Source: Gimesia chilikensis (lineage in GTDB: Bacteria; Planctomycetota; Planctomycetia; Planctomycetales; Planctomycetaceae). From it: 64,000 nt of DNA. Location of the stretch: assembly GCF_008329715.1 (NCBI RefSeq), contig NZ_VTSR01000006.1:310001-374000 (forward strand), in the 5' to 3' direction. The position numbers and the translations under genes were made by a program. Positions 56,126-64,000 of the stretch are shown piece by piece. The notes beneath the pieces were generated by a model. It saw nothing but the letters and a program-made list of their open reading frames with translations, made no database searches and was not told the origin of the DNA. Numbering within the stretch: the first letter of the stretch is position 1; each line of letters starts with the position of its first letter.

Positions 56126-56473
56126 CCGGAACAATCCGATCACGATAAAGAGAGCGCTGACTTACAATCGAGAGGATTGTAGTGAAGAGAAACAGAATCG
56201 GCGAAGCCGGTCCATCAGCATATCACAAATTTCATAAACTGACCTCTCCACGACACGCTCGTTGCAGCAGAAGTTCGCAATTCAAAGGAAACACAGCGTC
56301 GCCTCCCTGGAAAAACCAGGCCGATTATGTGTTCATTTTCCCAGCATTTGCAATTTCATCTGGACCTGTTTGGCAATTCCTAGTTTAATTCGCGATCTAT
56401 ACGGGCCAGTTCCGGATTTCAGCCGAGTGATTTACATCATTTCGACAGACACCCACGAGCATAACCCATATAT
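56126..56473. other. Divergent intergenic region between MATE and ABC exporter genes
   Basis: About 350 bp containing the two divergent promoters. A+T-rich blocks occur around 56340-56400. No gene, terminator or clear operator was recognised. Confidence 0.45.
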
Positions 56474-58603
56474 ATGAATAGACTTACAAACAACATACTG
56501 ATCTCGAATTCCAGAGTGTCTACCGTGAACAGCTTTACCAGAATTCTGCATTACGTCTGGCCTTTCCGCCGTCGACTGATTACCGCATTCTTTTTTGCCG
56601 TCCTGGTCGCCGTTCTCTGGGGGGCGAATCTGTCCGTCACCTTCCTGGTGGTCAAGGTACTCCTGCAGGGTGAACGCATCGATCAGTACGTGCAGGCGCA
56701 GATCGTTGAGACCGAGGACACGATCAAGGATAAGGAACGGGTCCTCAAAGAAATCTCCGGTAAACTGCAGGCGTATCAGATCGATCACTCGGGTGAAGAC
56801 CTCTCCACAGCCGAGGCCGATACCACCAAGTTTGCCGATGCCCCGGTGAAGCTGCTCAGCGAACATTCAAGACAGCAGGAGGACATGAGCATCGCCTCCC
56901 GCAAACTTTTTGCGCTGAAATGGATTGAATCCAACATCCTCCCCTGGGTCCCCGACGACCAGTTCGACACATTTGCGCTGATCCTGGGCCTGCTTCTGGT
57001 CACGACAATGATCAAAGGCCTCTGTATCTTTACGCAGGATGTCATCGTGGGGGGCGTCGTTGAACTGGCCACGATGTCGATTCGCAAGGAGTGTTTCCGC
57101 AAAGCACTGGACCTGGACTACCAGAGCCTCTCGGATGAAGGGACCGCCTCCCTGATGTCCCGCTTCACATTTGATATGCAGCAACTCTCCCAGGGCCTGA
57201 CACTCATGGGGGGTAAAATTATCCGTGAACCCCTCAAAGCGCTGGCCTGCGTCGTATTTGCTTTCATGGTTAACTGGCGTCTGACGCTGCTTTCATTCGT
57301 CTTCGCTCCGCTGATCGCCATCGTCTTCTATAAAATTGGTAAAACACTGAAGCACGCCAGCCAGCGGATGATGGAAAGCATGTCCCGCATCTATAAAACT
57401 CTGGAAGAATCCTTCGAAAGCTCGAAGGTCATTATCGCCTTCAACGGTGCACGCAAACATCGCAGTCGCTTCCATCACGAAAATAAGGAGTACTTCAAAA
57501 AGGCGCTCCGCATCGTCCGGATCGACTCACTCACCAGCCCCACCACTGAAATGCTGGGGCTGATGGCGATCTTTATCGCCCTGATTCCTGGTTCCTATCT
57601 CGTCCTGCGGGGTAAAACGGAAATCTGGGGCATTCAACTCGCGTCTGCCCCGATGGACATCGCCACCCTATCGATGATGTACGCCCTGCTGGCCGGCATC
57701 ACCGACCCGGCACGAAAAATGTCCTCGGTCTATTCAAAACTGAAACGTACCGCTGCTGCCGCCGAACGCATCTTCACGGTCATGGATCGCGAATCGCTCG
57801 TTAAAGAAACGACCGATCCCGAGCCGTTCCCGCAGAAAGTGGAATCGGTTCGCTTCAATAAAATCGATTTCACTTATGCTCAGCGGAAAGAGTCCACCCG
57901 CAATAACGAACCGATCCTGGACGGCGTCAACCTGGAAGTGGCCGCAGGAGAAGTTGTGCTGGTAGTGGGTGAAAACGGTTCCGGTAAATCCACACTCGTG
58001 AACCTGCTCCCCCGGTTCTATGATCCGGATAAAGGTAATATCTTTATCAATGAAGTCGATATCCGCGACATGCGTCTGAGAGACCTGCGCAACCATATCG
58101 GCGTCGTCTCCCAGGAAACCATGCTCTTCGACGATTCGATTCTGGAAAACATCCGCTACGGACGCCCGTCCGCCAGCCGCCACGAAATTGAAGTCGTCGC
58201 CAAAAAAGCACACGTCTCCCAGTTTGCAGAACAGTTGCCTGATGGACTGCACTATGGCGTCGGCGAGAAAGGGCACGAGCTTTCCGGCGGACAGCGCCAG
58301 CGAATCGCCCTGGCACGAGCCTTCCTGCGTGATCCGAATATTCTGATCCTGGACGAAGCCACCTCGGCCATCGACTCTCAGAGTGAAATCCTGATCCATA
58401 AGGCACTCAAGGAATTTGCTCCCGGACGGACCGTATTCATCATCACGCACTCGGTCGGGCAGAGCCTGCTCGAATTTGCGACCCGTGTCGTCGTTATGGA
58501 TTCGGGGAAAGTCGTTGCCACCGGCCCCCACAGTACCCTGGTCGACACCTGTCCGCAGTACCAGAACCTGCTGAGCGCCCAGGTCAGACAGCGCACAGCC
58601 TGA
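56474..58603 (+). CDS. ABC exporter, fused permease and ATPase (MsbA-like)
   Basis: A 709-residue half-transporter: six membrane helices then one ATPase. Helix 1 (ITAFFFAVLVAVLWGANLSV) is followed by a long periplasmic/charged loop (ERIDQYVQAQIVETEDTIKD; about 70-150), unusual for MsbA and possibly coiled coil. The ATPase has Walker A VVGENGSGKSTLVNLLPRFY, Q-loop VVSQETMLFDD, signature ELSGGQRQRIALARAF and Walker B ILILDEATSAID. The H-loop reads IITHSVGQSL. The likely start is ATG 56474 (a GTG 42 bp in is an alternative). It could flip a lipid or lipid-linked sugar; the substrate is unknown. It lies alone, so no partner suggests one. Confidence 0.9.
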   Translation: MNRLTNNILISNSRVSTVNSFTRILHYVWPFRRRLITAFFFAVLVAVLWGANLSVTFLVVKVLLQGERIDQYVQAQIVETEDTIKDKERVLKEISGKLQAYQIDHSGEDLSTAEADTTKFADAPVKLLSEHSRQQEDMSIASRKLFALKWIESNILPWVPDDQFDTFALILGLLLVTTMIKGLCIFTQDVIVGGVVELATMSIRKECFRKALDLDYQSLSDEGTASLMSRFTFDMQQLSQGLTLMGGKIIREPLKALACVVFAFMVNWRLTLLSFVFAPLIAIVFYKIGKTLKHASQRMMESMSRIYKTLEESFESSKVIIAFNGARKHRSRFHHENKEYFKKALRIVRIDSLTSPTTEMLGLMAIFIALIPGSYLVLRGKTEIWGIQLASAPMDIATLSMMYALLAGITDPARKMSSVYSKLKRTAAAAERIFTVMDRESLVKETTDPEPFPQKVESVRFNKIDFTYAQRKESTRNNEPILDGVNLEVAAGEVVLVVGENGSGKSTLVNLLPRFYDPDKGNIFINEVDIRDMRLRDLRNHIGVVSQETMLFDDSILENIRYGRPSASRHEIEVVAKKAHVSQFAEQLPDGLHYGVGEKGHELSGGQRQRIALARAFLRDPNILILDEATSAIDSQSEILIHKALKEFAPGRTVFIITHSVGQSLLEFATRVVVMDSGKVVATGPHSTLVDTCPQYQNLLSAQVRQRTA

Positions 58604-58761
58604 CAGGTTTCAGAATACAGAACACTGGTTCCGTGTGGTATTCCCCTCGAAGTCAGATTAAAAACTCGACGCATCAGGCGGGAATCGATATCATATCTAC
58701 TTGAGTGAGTCGTTCCTGCCCGTCTATTTTTTCTTATCTGCTCAATCCGGGAATCTATATT

Positions 58762-59334
58762 ATGAGATCAATGATCGTCACTGCACTGCTCGTCCTGCTG
58801 GCTGTCGTCCTCTTAGGTGCCGGCATCACCCTGTCATCAGAGAAACCGGTCAGAGCAATGCGTCCCGGCATCGAAAGCGCAGCAGCAGATCCTGCGGAGC
58901 GAGATTTCTTCCTGGCCCAGTCCGATGAGAGGGAACAGGATCGTCGTCCCGAACATTCCCCTCATCCACGGGACCGCCATCCGCGAGAACATCATGCGGA
59001 ACACGAGCGGCACCGGGCCCATGCTGAAGCAGAACATCGAAATATTGAACGGGAGATGGACGAACATCGTCACCGGATTCAAAACATGCACGTGGCAGCC
59101 GAGCACCTCGAACAGGCGGGTATGCACGATCTGGCTCATCGAATCCATCAGGAAGCCAAAGAAAACGAACAGCACCTCCGCGAACGCCTCGAACGACACC
59201 AGCATGCCGAACATCGGCCAGCCCATGCCGATCCTGAGGTGCATGAACTGCTCAAACAGCTTCGCAATGAAGTCCACGAACTCAAACGCGAAGTCCGTGA
59301 GCTCCGAGAAACGGTCGCCAGTCAGGCCAAATAA
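58762..59334 (+). CDS. His/Glu-rich coiled-coil protein with N-terminal signal anchor
   Basis: A 190-residue protein starting at ATG 58762, with GGGA about 10 nt upstream. One hydrophobic helix (VTALLVLLAVVLLGAGITLS; about 6-25) serves as signal anchor or signal peptide. After a short linker the rest is extremely rich in His, Glu and Arg (RPEHSPHPRDRHPREHHAEH, RHRAHAEAEHRNIEREMDEH). It forms a long charged helix ending in a regular heptad coiled coil (LLKQLRNEVHELKREVREL; about 160-183). Histidine clusters suggest divalent-metal binding, but no fixed motif is present. No family is recognised. The bias lies in the protein, not the base composition, which matches the neighbours. Confidence 0.75.
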   Translation: MRSMIVTALLVLLAVVLLGAGITLSSEKPVRAMRPGIESAAADPAERDFFLAQSDEREQDRRPEHSPHPRDRHPREHHAEHERHRAHAEAEHRNIEREMDEHRHRIQNMHVAAEHLEQAGMHDLAHRIHQEAKENEQHLRERLERHQHAEHRPAHADPEVHELLKQLRNEVHELKREVRELRETVASQAK

Positions 59335-59473
59335 TACGTCAAACGGCTGATTTCCGGCTGAGAACATCTGAGAAACACGAATTGATTCGTGTACTGCCAG
59401 TCAGTAGAATAATGAAGACCTGTACCCATGCGTTCTGTCTACATTCTACTGATTGAAAGTCCGGATCTCTAAG

Positions 59474-62335
59474 ATGGCCTCCCCTGCATCGATCTCCTGC
59501 CCCCATTGCGCAGCAAGTTTCAATATCAAGTCCCAGGCTGCTTTCGGGAAAAAAGTCAAATGCCCGAAATGCGAGACGCCATTTGTCATTGAAAAACCGG
59601 CCCGGAAATCGTCCAGTCCACGCAAGCAGCACAGTCGTCGCTCACCGCAGGCTGATGAGTTTGGTTTTGAAGATGAGTCAGACGAACCCCTGTTCCTGGA
59701 AGAGGATGAAACTGACTGGGAAGACGACCTGAGTGACGGTCCTGCTGTCAGACCTGCGAAACAACCCCGGCAGAAACCAAAACCGACCCGTAAAAAGTCG
59801 AAATCGCAGCAGAGTTTTCTGGGCGCGCTGCGTAAATATGGTTTCTCCCCGTTTGTCGTCTTTCCCCTGGCCATACTGCTCTGTCTGTACGGCTTCTTTT
59901 TTGTGACAGGTGATACTGTCAGTACGACGATTGTGATGTTCATCGTCGTTTTCTTCGCCATGGGGTGCACGGCCATCGGCGGCATCGGATTGCTGATCCT
60001 GGCAGCGGAGGAAAGCTTTGGTGAATTTCTGCTCTGTTTCTTCGTGCCCCTGTATTCGCTCTTTTATGCCATCACCCGTTTTGAACGAACCAAAGGGCCC
60101 TTTGCCGCAATCTTCAGCGGAGTAGTCGTCTACCTGGTTGTGGGACTGTCCCTGATCATCGGGAAAGAAACGCAATCCGGTCCCTTCGCGAAAGATGGTC
60201 CGGGCGGACGCGCACAGAACAACGTCGCTCAGGTCGATCCGGATGCGGATGTTGATCTCGAGGACCTGAAGGAATTTCATATCCAGATACATACTCCCCT
60301 GCCTCTGGAATGGGCGGAACCCGGAAATACCTCGGCCAACGTTTTTCAGGAACGACCTTCTGCCTCCATCGGCAGGATGTTTGAGGTGACCAGTTCCCCT
60401 GATCCCGATCAGCCCGATGCGCCTGCCAGCCGGATGAAGTTTCGTGTTTTCCTCCCCCCGAAAGGACAAGGAGTGAAATTCCCCTGCGTGATTGTTCCCC
60501 CGGCCGGCTCTACTCTGCTGACAGGCATGGAGATCGACGATACCGTTAACACGCAGAACCCGGAACACGAACCTTACGTCAAAGCCGGCTTCGCTGTGAT
60601 CACCTTTTCCATCGACGGTGACCTCGGTGATGGAGATCAGACCAGCAATGCTGAGTTCATCAAGGCACATGAGGCCTTTCGTAGAAGTAAAGCCGGCATG
60701 TTGAACTATGCTCAAGCCCTCTCGCTGGCCAAGTCAACGATCCCGGAAATTGATACCAGCAATATCTTTCTGGCCGGCCACAGTTCAGCCGCCACCCTCT
60801 CGCTGCTGTTTGCGGAACACAGTTATCAGCATTTCTGGGACCCCGACACCATCAAAGGCTGCCTCGCATATGCTCCCTCTGTCGATCCCCAGAAGTTTTT
60901 CGCAAACCATCTTGGTGAAATCAAACCATTGATTCCCGATGTCGAAGAATTCATCCGCCTCAGTTCTCCCAAAGAACATGCTCAGACAATCCAGTGCCCC
61001 GTTTTTCTCTTCCATGCACGCGGAGATCAGGTGACCTCCTTTGTGGCATCGCGACAGTTCGCAGAACAGTTGAAAGCACAGGGAGTCGATGTGAAGTTCG
61101 TGGCGAGTAACGGCAGCGACCATTATCAGACCATGGTCGATGAAGGAGTTCCCCAGGGAATTAAGTGGATTCAGGCTCAACTGAAAACACAATCTTCACA
61201 ACCCGCAGAGGATGGTTCTACCGGACTCGATCCACAACTGGCTGCGATGAAACAGGAAGCCCAGTCGCGGATGGAGAAGTCCAGCCAGCTAAAACGAAAC
61301 ATCGATTCAGGCCGTTCGGCGTCCGCGCATCTGGAAAACATGCGTGCGTCGATGGAGAAAATGAGAGTCGCCCGAGATGGAGAAACTCGGCGATACCGAT
61401 TTCAAATCGCTGGTTTCACTCCTGAATTTGAACAAAAGCTGAAAAAACAAGCATCCTTCTTTCTGGATTCGCTTGAGTCCTCATTCGACGTCGCCATCCT
61501 TGGGACGAAAGGCGACAACGTCATCATCAATTTGCACGAGATGACAATTACCTTCGATTATGCCGGTGAACTACCGCAGGATCTCAGGGAAAAAATTGCC
61601 AACCAGAAATCGACGAAAGTCATGCTTTTATCTGACGCGCCCCTCAAAAACTTACCAATTATTAAAGAGTCAGCTGAAGACGAACAGAATATCGATCTCA
61701 TGACTTTTCGTATTGAAAGAATCAGCAGCATACGTTTTCCGGGTAATACTTTTGATCCCATCGTCGCCCAACGTCTGGCTGAAAGATCACTCAGAGGTAT
61801 TAAAGAATATATCCACGACTCACTGGTGATCAATTATGACGACAAGTGGGCGGCAATTAAATTCAAAGCCAACGACGGTAAATTCGGGTTAGGCATGAGG
61901 CTGAATGGCAGTCTGCACAGTGCGGGCATCCATGTCGACGAGGAATGGATCAAACTGACAGAAGAGGATCTGGCGCTCGTTCAAAAGACAGGTAATTCTC
62001 CCACTGAATCAATGCCGTCTTCACCAGGTAACATGCCCCCCACTGGCACGGCAAAGCAGAAATATATCATCCACTACGGCGTTTACGGCGGCGACAACGT
62101 TACCGAGTCAGCACGCCGCTTGCTCAAAGGGTTTGTCTGGGTCGATCAGGAAACGGTGCACTTCAATCCCGATAAGAAAGAGATCACATTCGAAAATCGC
62201 AGTGCTGTCGACCAGGGAGCGCTGGACCGTGCTCTCAAACGGAATAAATTCTATCAGGTCATGATTTCCCGGGAAGCGGTCCCCGAATCTCCCGCTGAGA
62301 AAACGTCAGACAAGGCCGGCGCAGGGACCAAATAA
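59474..62335 (+). CDS. Zinc-ribbon, four-TM, alpha/beta-hydrolase multidomain protein
   Basis: A 953-residue protein starting at ATG 59474. Domain order: a zinc ribbon with CPHC (9-12) and CPKC (30-33); an acidic and Lys/Arg-rich linker; about four membrane helices at 115-235 (including FPLAILLCLYGFFFVTG and GVVVYLVVGLSLIIG); an alpha/beta-hydrolase domain at about 270-570 with nucleophile FLAGHSSAATLSLLF, acid FLFHARGDQVTSF and histidine SNGSDHYQTMVDEG; a basic helix; then two or three beta/alpha modules of unknown type. Each of the later modules shows the pattern RYRFQIAGFTPEFEQKLKKQ or RIERISSIRFPGNTFDPIVA. The hydrolase triad is complete, so a serine hydrolase activity is likely; the substrate is unknown. 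Only 16 bp separate its stop from that of the convergent next gene. Confidence 0.82.
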   Translation: MASPASISCPHCAASFNIKSQAAFGKKVKCPKCETPFVIEKPARKSSSPRKQHSRRSPQADEFGFEDESDEPLFLEEDETDWEDDLSDGPAVRPAKQPRQKPKPTRKKSKSQQSFLGALRKYGFSPFVVFPLAILLCLYGFFFVTGDTVSTTIVMFIVVFFAMGCTAIGGIGLLILAAEESFGEFLLCFFVPLYSLFYAITRFERTKGPFAAIFSGVVVYLVVGLSLIIGKETQSGPFAKDGPGGRAQNNVAQVDPDADVDLEDLKEFHIQIHTPLPLEWAEPGNTSANVFQERPSASIGRMFEVTSSPDPDQPDAPASRMKFRVFLPPKGQGVKFPCVIVPPAGSTLLTGMEIDDTVNTQNPEHEPYVKAGFAVITFSIDGDLGDGDQTSNAEFIKAHEAFRRSKAGMLNYAQALSLAKSTIPEIDTSNIFLAGHSSAATLSLLFAEHSYQHFWDPDTIKGCLAYAPSVDPQKFFANHLGEIKPLIPDVEEFIRLSSPKEHAQTIQCPVFLFHARGDQVTSFVASRQFAEQLKAQGVDVKFVASNGSDHYQTMVDEGVPQGIKWIQAQLKTQSSQPAEDGSTGLDPQLAAMKQEAQSRMEKSSQLKRNIDSGRSASAHLENMRASMEKMRVARDGETRRYRFQIAGFTPEFEQKLKKQASFFLDSLESSFDVAILGTKGDNVIINLHEMTITFDYAGELPQDLREKIANQKSTKVMLLSDAPLKNLPIIKESAEDEQNIDLMTFRIERISSIRFPGNTFDPIVAQRLAERSLRGIKEYIHDSLVINYDDKWAAIKFKANDGKFGLGMRLNGSLHSAGIHVDEEWIKLTEEDLALVQKTGNSPTESMPSSPGNMPPTGTAKQKYIIHYGVYGGDNVTESARRLLKGFVWVDQETVHFNPDKKEITFENRSAVDQGALDRALKRNKFYQVMISREAVPESPAEKTSDKAGAGTK

Positions 62336-62351
62336 TACGTTAAGCTGCGTC

Positions 62352-63638
62352 CTACGACGCACCTGTGATTTCACTGATATCAATCAGATGCAACTGACGC
62401 CCCTGGTCCTTGTAGGGACTGTCGATACAGACATAACGGGAATTGGGGCTGTAACGGGGATGTGTGTCGACCCGCCACTCACCGGTGTAGAGTTTTGGTG
62501 AGTGGAAGTGCCCCAGATCGATTCGCTTCCCGGAAGCGACATGATACAGGTGCGGCGTCTGCATCCGCTCTTTACCTTTGGGATAGGTATCGTTCAGAAT
62601 CCACTCATTCCCCGGCAGGTAAGTCAGATGTCCGCCATTATCCAGCACACCTTTCCCCACCTCTTTAAGTTCGGCACCGGATTCATCTTTGACCAGGAAA
62701 TCTCCCCATGAAGGGCTGTCAGCGGTCGCCTTGGACTGGGCCAGGATGTGTTCGGGATCACGCCAGATGAAATGCGAGACGAACCCGTTATCGATCACCA
62801 CCCGCACATCGCTGCCATCCGGACGGGCCGTAACCATCCGAGAGAGGCGTTTGCCATTCGGATACTGCCAGCGATGCAGCGTAATGAACCGGGATCCATC
62901 GGGGCTGAATAACAGGTGGTTAAAGTAATGCTTGATATCTTTCTGATTCTTGGGGATGGTGCCCGTCTGGGAGATTTCCTCCAGTGACAGAATCAGCTTG
63001 GATTTACCGGTCTCCAGATCCACCTGGAATATCCCGGAGTCTTTGGGAGCCAGATCTTTGAAATTGGGATCGGGGAAACCGGGATATCCATAGCCGGGTC
63101 GCACATCCTGAATTCGACGGAAATCGGGCGTGACTGCGGTCTTCCCATCCGGGCTGACCGAATAGATGGGGGAGGGAATAGTGCGTCCCTTCCCGGATTT
63201 AACATCCAGAATTCGACTGACGAACTGACCATCCTGCCGATCATTCCAGATAATTTCCGAAGCAGAACCGGGCAGCCACTGCAGCATGCATCCCTGCTGC
63301 CAGTTCCAGGCAGACGATTCTCCAAGCTCAATCCAGCGATCGCCGTCTTCCAGGTCGACCATGCCGATTTTGATTACATCATCGGCCCGGGGCGAACGAT
63401 GTTCGAAAGCCACTTCCATTCCCAGCACGTAGCGGCTGGTCGGATCAAACTGCAGCTTGTCGTAATAGCCGAACCAGTGATGCCGGGGGCCTTTGGTAAT
63501 CACCCGCATCGGAGGGAACTTCTGTTCGGCACCGCTCTTCGGTTCGGCACCGAATGAGAGGCTCCCCAGAGCCGAAGCACCCACACCACACATGACCCGA
63601 GATACAAATTCACGACGACTGCAGGAATAGTTCGACAT
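62352..63638 (-). CDS. Tat-exported beta-propeller protein
   Basis: A 428-residue protein with a twin-arginine signal (SCSRREFVSRVMCGVGASAL, the RR followed by EFV), so it is expected to be exported folded. The rest is a WD40/TolB-like propeller in which strands repeat around D-G pairs: IYSVSPDGKTAVTPDFRRIQ, NHLLFSPDGSRFITLHRWQY, VTARPDGSDVRVVIDNG, and RYSPNSRYVCIDSPYKDQGR near the end. Seven blades are suggested. There is no haem, cysteine cluster or catalytic motif. The start is placed at ATG 63638, with AGAGAG 7 nt upstream; the frame extends to 63707 but the extra residues would push the Tat motif inside. Related proteins in this phylum are annotated as oligogalacturonate lyase-like or unknown. 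Confidence 0.85.
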   Translation of the reverse strand: MSNYSCSRREFVSRVMCGVGASALGSLSFGAEPKSGAEQKFPPMRVITKGPRHHWFGYYDKLQFDPTSRYVLGMEVAFEHRSPRADDVIKIGMVDLEDGDRWIELGESSAWNWQQGCMLQWLPGSASEIIWNDRQDGQFVSRILDVKSGKGRTIPSPIYSVSPDGKTAVTPDFRRIQDVRPGYGYPGFPDPNFKDLAPKDSGIFQVDLETGKSKLILSLEEISQTGTIPKNQKDIKHYFNHLLFSPDGSRFITLHRWQYPNGKRLSRMVTARPDGSDVRVVIDNGFVSHFIWRDPEHILAQSKATADSPSWGDFLVKDESGAELKEVGKGVLDNGGHLTYLPGNEWILNDTYPKGKERMQTPHLYHVASGKRIDLGHFHSPKLYTGEWRVDTHPRYSPNSRYVCIDSPYKDQGRQLHLIDISEITGAS

Positions 63639-64000
63639 CAGTTTTCTCTCTGTTTTGAGTACCGCGGTTTGGGAAAACGACGCAGTAAATGATCTTAATT
63701 TAATCATTCCAGACTAGATGACTGATCGGAGAAAAGCAACTGCAAAGGCTTCCCCGAAAACAGCTTCGAATTAGTTGCACTTCAAACGGGGAGTAACTTC
63801 TTTTACACTCGATACCACCCTATAATGTGGTGACACTTCACAGCACTTGAACCAGGCAGGCTCCCATCGCTCCACGAGGACAGGAGAACCACATCAGTAG
63901 AGTGTTCCTCGACCAACACGACCGGATTTTCGATATCCTGAATCTCAGAATTCACGACCTACAGGTTCTGTTAATTATATGAATAGCCCCGTCATCTATG
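63639..64000. other. Right-end intergenic region, possible gene start at 63979
   Basis: No complete gene is seen. A short frame (GTG 63902, 26 codons) ends in TGA that overlaps ATG 63979 by ATGA, the arrangement of a leader peptide coupled to a following gene. The window ends 21 bp after that ATG, so this cannot be confirmed. Confidence 0.3.

Noticed and set aside
59678-60715. 345-codon minus-strand frame opposite the zinc-ribbon/hydrolase gene
   Set aside because: Shadow; no domain content, and the plus-strand product has a full catalytic triad.

Overview
The window looks like chromosomal DNA of a planctomycete, most probably Gimesia or a close relative in Planctomycetaceae. This is judged from gene content only: a DUF1559 pilin-like protein, large secreted multihaem cytochrome c/beta-propeller proteins, a DUF1080 protein, zinc-ribbon membrane proteins, an SMP-30 protein, a Tat-exported propeller and a PadR-linked array of membrane proteins. 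No rRNA, tRNA, CRISPR array, prophage or insertion sequence was recognised.

Layout. 1-11 kb: a 54-residue membrane protein, xylose isomerase (xylA), a lipoprotein, an orphan HemP-like peptide, a DUF1559 protein, murJ, holA, a divergent phosphomannomutase-like gene with no usable start codon, and hemW. 11-18.5 kb: a zinc-ribbon membrane protein, a secreted sugar-dehydrogenase/cytochrome c protein, priA and nadD. 18.8-24.6 kb: a five-gene operon (Fe-alcohol dehydrogenase, exported PQQ-repeat propeller, HemN-like radical SAM enzyme, chorismate-lyase-like protein, FAD halogenase-like oxidoreductase) closed by a strong terminator. 24.6-37 kb: an intergenic stretch with repeats, a DUF1080 protein, a large membrane protein, folE2, a TPR lipoprotein, a secreted Cys/Gly/Pro-rich protein, polX and a Ycf46-like AAA ATPase. 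37-48.3 kb: a small secreted protein, a 1409-residue pentahaem protein, and a PadR regulator followed by four tandem paralogous single-pass membrane proteins. 48.6-64 kb: an M20 peptidase, an SMP-30 protein, sucB-lpdA-lipoate ligase, a MATE transporter, an ABC exporter, a His-rich secreted protein, a four-TM alpha/beta-hydrolase and a Tat-exported propeller.

Three things stand out. (1) The 18.8-24.6 kb operon has the parts list of a small aromatic biosynthetic pathway: 4-hydroxybenzoate formation, FAD-dependent halogenation or reduction, and radical SAM chemistry. (2) The PadR locus combines a self-complementary operator at its own promoter with a four-fold amplified membrane-protein family that keeps its cytoplasmic domain and varies its outer domain. 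(3) Two hairpin-forming dispersed repeats occur together in three intergenic regions, with arms that change in a compensated way while one loop stays constant.

All family assignments come from reading motifs in the translated sequence. No database search was run.
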